A stretch of DNA of 64,000 bases. Origin: Bacteroidota bacterium. Lineage in GTDB: Bacteria; Bacteroidota; Bacteroidia; 2-12-FULL-35-15. Under the pieces are notes generated by a model, which saw nothing but the letters and a program-made list of their open reading frames with translations, made no database searches and had not been told where the DNA came from. The DNA is taken from NCBI GenBank assembly GCA_025963725.1, contig JAOQAE010000007.1:186001-250000 (forward strand), in the 5' to 3' direction. A program made the translations under genes and the position numbers. Position 1 is the stretch's first letter; the number at the start of each line of letters is the position of its first letter. Shown in pieces: positions 1 through 7,900 of this stretch.

Positions 1-917
1 TTAGTCGTTTCTTCAGCCTTGCCGCTTCCCTGCAGGTCCATCCGCACACGGTACGCGATGCCTACATTAAAAACAGGATAGCTTTTCAGCGTTGTGAATA
101 CGGGATTCACATACGTAAGGTCCTTTGTTCCATAAGTGTATTGCAGCGGGTTCCTCGAAGTGGAATAGCCCGCTTCCGCAAACAGGAGGATCTTTTTGTA
201 AACAAACCAGTCTACAAACAGCTTCACCTGCTGCTCGTCATAGCGCACATAATCATAATTACTTTTCCGGGATAGGCTGAACGAGCGTGTTGCCGATTTA
301 AAGCAAAGCCCCGTGTACAATTTATCTTTGATGATGTTGAATTCCAACCTGTAATTGGATGGAAGAATTCCATACAGGTTCACACGGCTATTGATCTTCC
401 AGTCGACACCAACCAGCGGCATAAAGAAATTCCCGAATGCTTCACGGTTATAATACAAGCCGAGCTTTATTTTCAGCTTATCATTCGGCACATAATACTG
501 CAGGAAGATCCCGCCAAGCTGCCAGTCGTGCGGGCCGATCTTTCCCCTGAAATCCGACGCCAGCTTCGGCACGCCGATCACAATCGTCTCCCACTTTTTG
601 TTCTTGGCCACGAATTTAAATCCCAATGGAAGCGACACGCTCGACAGCCGGTACGAATAAGATGAATCGGGTGAAATGGTGGAGTTCATGGTTTCACCGT
701 TGAGGCGCACCATTAATGTATTGCCGTTCTTAAACACCTTCGGCAGGAAAAAACTCAGGAAGTAATCCCCGGTTGTATTCTTTTGGCCAGCTGCGCTGTC
801 TTTGTAAGCCGACGAAAAGGTTTGATAATTAGCGCTCAGGATATCCGCGAAAGGCTGGGAAAAGCCTCTTGCTGTCATAAGCAGGGCAAGCGTTAAAAGC
901 AAGGCATTTTTTTTCAT
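1..917 (-). CDS. Putative outer-membrane beta-barrel protein (3' end outside window)
   Basis: Reading the minus strand from an ATG at 917 gives about 305 open codons that run off the left edge; the TAA-like triplet at positions 3-1 is out of frame, so the gene continues. The first 20 residues (MKKNALLLTLALLMTARGFS) are a signal peptide followed by a mature start at QPF. The rest is alternating hydrophobic/aromatic strands with short turns, as in small outer-membrane barrels. It recalls the Bacteroidota DUF6268 family of putative barrels, but this is from memory and not certain. It lies 72 bp downstream of a PorP/SprF gene on the same strand, so it is probably the last visible gene of the adhesin operon. 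Function unknown. Confidence 0.65.
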   Translation of the reverse strand, partial: MKKNALLLTLALLMTARGFSQPFADILSANYQTFSSAYKDSAAGQKNTTGDYFLSFFLPKVFKNGNTLMVRLNGETMNSTISPDSSYSYRLSSVSLPLGFKFVAKNKKWETIVIGVPKLASDFRGKIGPHDWQLGGIFLQYYVPNDKLKIKLGLYYNREAFGNFFMPLVGVDWKINSRVNLYGILPSNYRLEFNIIKDKLYTGLCFKSATRSFSLSRKSNYDYVRYDEQQVKLFVDWFVYKKILLFAEAGYSTSRNPLQYTYGTKDLTYVNPVFTTLKSYPVFNVGIAYRVRMDLQGSGKAEETT

Positions 918-989
918 GGTCTGTGGTAATCCGTGTGAATTACTAACAAAGAAAGAAAAAAATACCGGATCTGCAATTAGTGTTATCCA

Positions 990-1916
990 TTATTTGATCT
1001 TCGCCTGGCTTTGCTTTTCAGGTGTTTTGTGAAACCTGATGCCGATCATGAGCTCATGTGTTCCAGTGCTGTATTTCTTAATGTTGGTCATTGTAAAATC
1101 ATACGAGTAGGCAAAGGTGATGTTCTCCTGCATCGTGAATCCGATCATTGCCGAAACCGCATCGAGGTAGCGGAACGCGCCTCCGATCCATACCTTGTCC
1201 TTGTAAATGGCACGCAGGCCAAGGTCGAACTGCACAGGCGCCGGCTGCACATATTTAACGCAGGCCGATGGCTCCAGCTTGAAGTTGGCGCCAAGATCGA
1301 ACTTGTAGCCTGCCGTTGCATAATAGTGTGTTGCCAGCCTGCTTAAGCCGGTGTATGAATAATCGTAGAACTTGATCCTGTTCTGCAGGATCTGCGGAAC
1401 GCTTGCACCCACATACCATTTTTTATCGGTGGAATAAACATAAATGCCCGCGCCGAAATCCGGCGTGATCATCTGCTCCACGCCTCCGCTGATCACATTA
1501 TCGTGCGGATCGTGCAGGGTGATCTTGGAGCCATCCACCATGAACTGCAGCAAGCCGGCCGAGATCCCAAGGGAAACCCTCACCTTCTCCGCCACTTTTA
1601 AATGATAGGCATAAGAAAGATAAAATCCCGTTCTTCTTGTAGGCCCTACAATGTCTGTAAACAATAAGCCTCCCAGCCCCATCTTCCGGTTCTTCGTAGG
1701 CCCGTTCACACTCAGCATATACGTGCGCGGCGCATCCGTGATCCCGATCCACTGGTAGCGGTTGTTCGACATGCCCTCGTAATACGGGTTGCTGCCGCCT
1801 ACTGCCGGGTTCATCGGGTAATCGTTGAGCATGTAATTGCTGTAATGCGGCAGCTGTTGTGCATTTAGCTGCACTGTTGCCGCAACAAGTATGAACAGGA
1901 AGAATATTTTTTTCAC
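990..1916 (-). CDS. PorP/SprF family T9SS outer-membrane protein
   Basis: 308 residues. A signal peptide (MKKIFFLFILVAATVQLNAQ) is followed by the PorP/SprF hallmark start QQLPHYSNYMLNDYPMNPA, then by the family core with RYQWIGITDAPRTYMLS and a barrel pattern to the C-terminus. Its length is normal for the family. In Flavobacterium, SprF is needed to deliver the adhesin SprB to the surface, and each giant T9SS adhesin tends to have its own SprF-like partner. This gene follows the 2863-residue SprB-repeat gene by 78 bp on the same strand, so it is probably that protein's dedicated partner. The outer-membrane location and the pairing are inferred from family and context. A perfect palindrome sits in the gap between the two genes. 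Confidence 0.92.
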   Translation of the reverse strand: MKKIFFLFILVAATVQLNAQQLPHYSNYMLNDYPMNPAVGGSNPYYEGMSNNRYQWIGITDAPRTYMLSVNGPTKNRKMGLGGLLFTDIVGPTRRTGFYLSYAYHLKVAEKVRVSLGISAGLLQFMVDGSKITLHDPHDNVISGGVEQMITPDFGAGIYVYSTDKKWYVGASVPQILQNRIKFYDYSYTGLSRLATHYYATAGYKFDLGANFKLEPSACVKYVQPAPVQFDLGLRAIYKDKVWIGGAFRYLDAVSAMIGFTMQENITFAYSYDFTMTNIKKYSTGTHELMIGIRFHKTPEKQSQAKIK

Positions 1917-1928
1917 TTCTTTTATTTT

Positions 1929-1972
1929 TTTATCCCCCTCTCCTTTGGAGAGGGGTTAGGGGTGAGGTTTTT
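1929..1972. repeat. Intergenic palindrome with GGGGTTAGGGGTGAGG tail
   Basis: A perfect 9-bp stem (CCCCTCTCC, 1935-1943; GGAGAGGGG, 1947-1955) with a TTT loop is followed by TTAGGGGTGAGG and a short T run. It lies between the giant adhesin gene and the PorP/SprF gene. The same type of sequence recurs as an inverted pair at 12429-12570. Palindromes of this form are common in intergenic regions of Bacteroidota. The hairpin could partly terminate or stabilise the adhesin mRNA. Confidence 0.75.
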
Positions 1973-1994
1973 AATCTTTCTTTTTTCTAATGCA

Positions 1995-4900
1995 CTATCT
2001 GAGGATCGTGATCGGGCCGGTGTATGCATCCGGGAACAACGGATCTTTCAGGTCTATGATATAATAGTACGATCCCACAGGCAATTCTTTTCCTTTGTAT
2101 GTTCCTTTCCAGTGTTCCTTGTAGCCTACAGACTGAAACAGCAATTCGCCCCAGCGGTTGTACACCTCAACAACACAGTTCGGGAACAGCTCTATTCCAT
2201 CAATGAGCCATTCATCGTTATCGCCATCGCCGTTTGGTGAAATACCATCAGGGATCACAATTGCAGGCAATACCGTAACGGTTACCGAATCGCTCACCGA
2301 GCAGCCCTGCGGCGTGGTTACCGTAACCGTATAAGTAGTGGTTGCAGTTGGTGTTGCCGTAGGATTAGAGCTTGTTGCATTGTCGAGGTTCGGGATCGGG
2401 CTCCAGGAAAGGGTGGTTCCCGATGAGCCGGTCGGACTGCCACCCAGCACCGTGCTTGTGCCTATCACGATGGTTACATCGCTTCCGGCATTAGCTGAAG
2501 GCAACACATTTGATGTAACAGTGATCGTATCGCTTGCCGTACATCCGCTGCCGTTATCGGCCACCACATAATAGCTGGTTGTGCCTGTTGGCGGAGTTAC
2601 CGATACTGTTGCAGTGTTTCCGACCACAGTGTTCGCAGGCATTTCAAACCATTGGAAGCTTATGCCGGTCGGACTGCTTGCCGAGAGCATGATCGAACCG
2701 TTCTGGCAGAACGTGGTATCATTTCCTGCAGAAACAAGAATGCTCTGGTTCGGAACAAGAACGCTTGTATCGGCTATCGTACAGCCATTGCCATCCGTCA
2801 CATCTATAATGAACATTCCACCGCTAAGCCCTGTAAGGTCTTCCGTGGTTGCCGTTGAGCCAACGCTCCACTGGTAGGTATAGGTGGATGTTCCGCCTGT
2901 TACGGTTACATCGATGGCCCCGTCGCTCAGCGTATTACAGCTTGGGTTGGTAACAGCGCTGCTGATCGTTAACGCCGTTGTTTGGATCAGCGTTGTGGAT
3001 TGCGTTGCGGTACAGCCCTGTGCATCGGTAACAGTTACAGTATAAGTATTCGCAGCAAGGCCGGAAGCCATTGCAGCATTTCCGCCCGAAGGCGACCATG
3101 CGTATGTATAGCCAAGCGTTCCGCCCGAAGGGATCACGGCGATGGAGCCTGTTGTATCGCCGTTACACAACGGATCTACCGAAGTTGCCAGGCTGAAGCC
3201 GATCGAATCAGGCTGTGTGATCGTTGTCATTGCAACGGAAACACATCCGTTGGCACCTGTCACCACCACCGCATAGCTGCCTTCGCAAAGCGCTGTTGCT
3301 GTTGGAGTGATTTGCGAGCCGAGGTCGTTCCAGGAATAAGAGTAAGGAGCAGCGCCGCTCAGTACCGTTACTGTTGCCGTTCCGTTGCACATCGCATTAC
3401 AGCTCACGTTGGTTGATGAGATGCTGAGTGACGGGCCGTTCTGGCTGTTCACCGGGATCACCGCATTTATAGAGCATCCTGCTCCATCGGTGATCAGCAC
3501 AGAGTATAATCCTGCGCTTAATCCTGAGATGGCAGGAGTTACAGGGCCGGTACTCCAGAGATAGGTATATGTTCCTGTGCCGCCTGTCGGCGAAAGCGTG
3601 ATCGCTCCGTCGCTTGCTCCGCAGGTTGCCGCAGTCACTACCTGGTTCGTTACGATCGGCGCAGGCTCGGTGATGGTCACCGAATCCACGATCGAGCATC
3701 CGCTTGCATCGGCTACCTGCACGAAATACACTCCTGCATCCAGGCCGCTCAGTGTCGGGCTTGTTGCTCCGCTTGCGATCCACAGATAAGAATAAGGGGC
3801 TGTTCCGCCGGAAGGCGTTATACCCGTTACAGCACCATTGCCGGCGCCATTACATGCAATGTTCGTTGAAGTGATCGCAAGGCTGGATGGACCGCTTGTA
3901 TTGCTTACAGGAATGCTGAAGCTGGACACGCAGCCGGAGTTATCCGTAATGTTCACCGTGTATAACCCTGCTCCCAATCCTGTTGCATTCGCTGTTGTCT
4001 GGCCGTTGCTCCACAGGTAAGTGTATGGCGCTGTTCCGCCTGTTGGCGCTGCTGTTGCCGACCCGTCGAACACGCCGCAGGTGGCATTGGTAACAGTTGC
4101 ATTTGCCGCTACGGCAGGTGAAGCGGTAACAGTTGTGCTTGCTGTTGTGAAGCATCCGTTCGCATCGGTGATGGTTGCCGTATAAACGCCTGCTGCGAGT
4201 GAGCTTGCAGTATCGTTTGTTTGTCCGGCAGGGTCATCCCACTGAATGGTGAATGGAGCGGTGCCCGAAGAAATGGTGAGGTACGCCATTCCTGTATTTG
4301 CATTGGAGCAGGTAATGTTTGAAGATGCCGCTGTTATCGTTAATGGTGTCGACTGGCTCACAACAAACGAATCCAGCTTTGTACAGCCGTTGTTATCGGT
4401 GATGGTTACCGTGTAGGTTCCCGGGCATAAGCCGGAGATCGTCGGTGTTCCCTGTCCTGTGATCGGGCCCGGCGACGGTGCTGCCCACACGTACGAATAG
4501 CCCGGTGTTCCGCCGCTTGCAGCGAGCGAGATCACACCGTTGCAAACATTGCTGCAGATCGCGCTGGTAACAGTTGCGTTGGATTGGATCGGCGCCGGCT
4601 CATTGATCGTTACCGGGCTGAAATGGATACATACATTGGAATCGGTGATCGCTACAAAATAGTTTCCTGCGCAGAGGTTGATCGCGGTATCATTTGCAGT
4701 CGGAGGCGTGTTATTCCAAAGATACGTAAACGGAGGAGTTCCGCCGATCGGCACCACCGAGCCTGACCCGTTGCAGAATGTATTACAGGTGGCATCAATT
4801 GTTGAAACCGTTTCACCTGTTACACCGCCGGAGTTGTTCATGGCAAGCGTGAAGGTGGAATCACAGCCGTTCACATCCGTTACGGTAACATCGTACAAGC

Positions 4901-7900
4901 CGGCACATACCGAAGTCGCATTCGGCGTTCCCTGTCCGGCAGTCGGCGCAGGAGCCCAGAAATAAGTATAGCCCGGGGTTCCTGTCAGCGGGTTTACAGT
5001 CATCGTTCCGTCGCATACACCGCAGTTGGCAGGCGTGCTGGAAACGGCGATATCGATCGGCGCAGGATTAATCACGGTAACATTTTGCGTAACGGTGCAG
5101 TTATTGGCATCGGTAACAATTACCGTGTACACATTCGGGCAAAGGTTGGTAACCGTTTGTGTGGTCGCCCCTCCGGCCGACCAGGAATAGGTGTATCCGG
5201 CAGTTCCTCCCGCAGGAGTTGCAGTCACCGATCCGTTGCAGCTATTGGTACAGGTCGGGCTCGTGCTTGTTGGGTTCGCGCTCAGCACCGGCGGATCGAT
5301 CAGCGTAAAGTTCTGGGTATTTGAACATCCGAGCGAATCGGTTACCATCAGTGTAAAGGCGCCTGCGCAAAGGTTGCTTACCGCGGTTGTCCCGTTGCCG
5401 GTGATCACACCCGGGCCCCAGCTGTATGCATACGGTGCTGTACCGCCGGTTGGCGCTGCCAACGCAGTTCCGTTGCAGGCATTGTTACAGGTTGCATTGG
5501 TGAAGGTCACATTCGGAATGATCGCCGGAGGCTCCGTGATCACGATCGGCAATGGCGAGGAAGTACATCCGTTGAGATCGCTTACCGTTACATTGTATGT
5601 TCCTGCGCAAAGCGCGGAAGCTGTATCGTTATTCGGCAGGCCGGCCAGCGACCATGCAAAGCTGTATCCCGGTGTGCCGCCCAATGGGGTCACCACAGCA
5701 ACTCCATCGCAGGTACCGTTGCAGCTTGCATTGGTATGCGATGTTGTGGTGCTTAAAGGAGGCGGCTCGGTGATCACTATTGTATCCATCGCGGTACAGC
5801 CGTTGGCATCGGTAACAGTAAGCGAATACTGCATCGGGCAAAGGTTTACAAGGTTCGGCAATGGGAAGGTCGGACCAAGCGGCGGATTCGGCAGCCAGCT
5901 GTATGTATATGTCCCCGCACCTGTACCGCCTGTAGCGGTAGCGGTAGCTGTTCCGTTGCAGGCTGCATTACAGAGCACATTGGTAGTTGCAACAGATACC
6001 GTAAGTGTAGGAGGCGCTGTGATATTGATGGTAAGCGTAGTATCACATCCGTTTGCATCGGTTACAATATAGGTATATGAACCGGCGCATAAATTTGTTT
6101 GCGAGGCGCCTGAAGGCGCACCGTTAAACAGGTAGGTGTAGCCGCCTGCACCGCCTGCAGGGCTTAGTGTGATAGAGCCGTTGCAGGTTCCGCCGCAGCT
6201 TTCATTTACAATTACCGGGTTCGGTGAAATCAGAACAGGGTTAAAGATGGTTGCCGTGTCGATCGTGATACAGCCTGCCGCATCCGTCACTGTTACCGAA
6301 TAGGTTACCGGGCCGCAAAGTGCGGTGATCGCAGGAGTTCCATCCCCTGCCGCGTTTGGCGACCAGTCGTACGTATATCCGGGCGCGCCTCCGCTGGCAA
6401 CAACCGTTGCTGTTCCATCGCAGGCATTGTTACAGGATACATTGGTATGCGACATTACAAGCGTTGGCCCGTTAATGTTGCTGATGAGGTAATTGAAATT
6501 ATACGCACAGCCTGCAGCATCTGTAATGGCTAACGTGTAAGCACCCGGCAATAAAGCGGATGCTGTTGCCGTTCCCTGCCCCACAATTAACCCGGGGCTC
6601 CACAGGAAAGTATAAGCGCCGGTTCCGCCGGTTGGTGCAACAGTGATCGTTCCATCAGCCAGCAGGCAGTTCGCGTTTGAGATGGTGGGGTTATCAATTA
6701 CAGGAGGCGGCTCTGTGATGATCACCGAAACTGTATCCGTACACCCTTTCGCGTCAGTAACTGTTAATGTATAAGTTCCGGCACACAGGCCTGTTGCAGT
6801 TGCAGTTGTTTGCACAGGTGATGTGCTCCAGGAATAAGAGTATGCACCCGTTCCGCCTGTTGCTGTTGCTGTCGCTGTTCCGTCGCAGGTAGCGCCGCAG
6901 CTTGCATTGGCATGTGTTGCAGTTACATTCAGGATCGGCGGGTTGGTAAAGGTTACGGTATCGGTATTCAGGCAGCCGTTGGCATCAACCACAGTTACCG
7001 TGTAGGAGCCTGCACATAAGTTGGTAACGGTTTGCGTAATACCCGCAGTACCTGCGCTATCTACCCACAGGAAAGTATATGGAACCTGTCCGCCGGCCGC
7101 ATTCGCTGTCGCGATCCCATCGCAGGCACCGAAGCAGCTTAGTGTTGTGTTTGATGTGGTGATAGTTATTGTGATAGTTTGCGCAATTGTTACGGAGCTT
7201 GATGCCACGCATCCGTGTGCATCGGTTACGGTTACGGTGTAGGTAACGTTCGGACAAAGCCCTACCGCGGTTGGCGTGGTTTGCGCTCCGGCATCGCTCC
7301 AGACATAGGAATACGGAGGAGTGCCGCCCGACGCAGTAACAGTGGCCGTTCCGTTACACACGTTACAGCTCGATGTGGATCCGGTGATAGGGGCGGTAAG
7401 CGGCGAAGGCTGTGTAAGCACCACCGACATGTTCGAGGTACAGCTGTTTGCATCTGTAGTGATCAGTGAGTAGGTGCCTGCACATAAATTCGTAATTGTT
7501 GGTGTGCCGTCGCCGACAGGGTTAAGCGGCAGCCAGTTATAGCTGTAAGGAGGTGTCCCGCCTGCAGCTGCAGAGGTTAAAGATCCGTCACAAACGCCGG
7601 AGCAGCTGATAGGAACAGCTAAGCTCGGGTTGCTGAACAGCTGCGGAGGCGAAGTGATCGTTACCGTGCCTGTGGCTGTACAGTTATTGGCATCCTTTAC
7701 AGTTACAGTATACACACCGGCACATAAGCCGGAAACAGAGGATGTTGTTGCTCCGCCCGGCGACCATGAATAAGTGTAGCCCGGAGTTCCGCCGCCTGCA
7801 ATTACAGAGGCTGTTCCGTTACACATTCCAAAACAGTTCACGTTGGTGGAGCTGGTTACCACTGTAAGCGGTGTTGGCTGTGTAACTGTGATGCTCACCA

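Noticed and set aside
5191-6072. A long plus-strand open frame (293 codons) and many others opposite the first giant adhesin gene
   Set aside because: They arise because repeated Thr/Gly/Val-rich codons on the minus strand leave few stops on the other strand; they repeat with the SprB period and have no start signal or family likeness.
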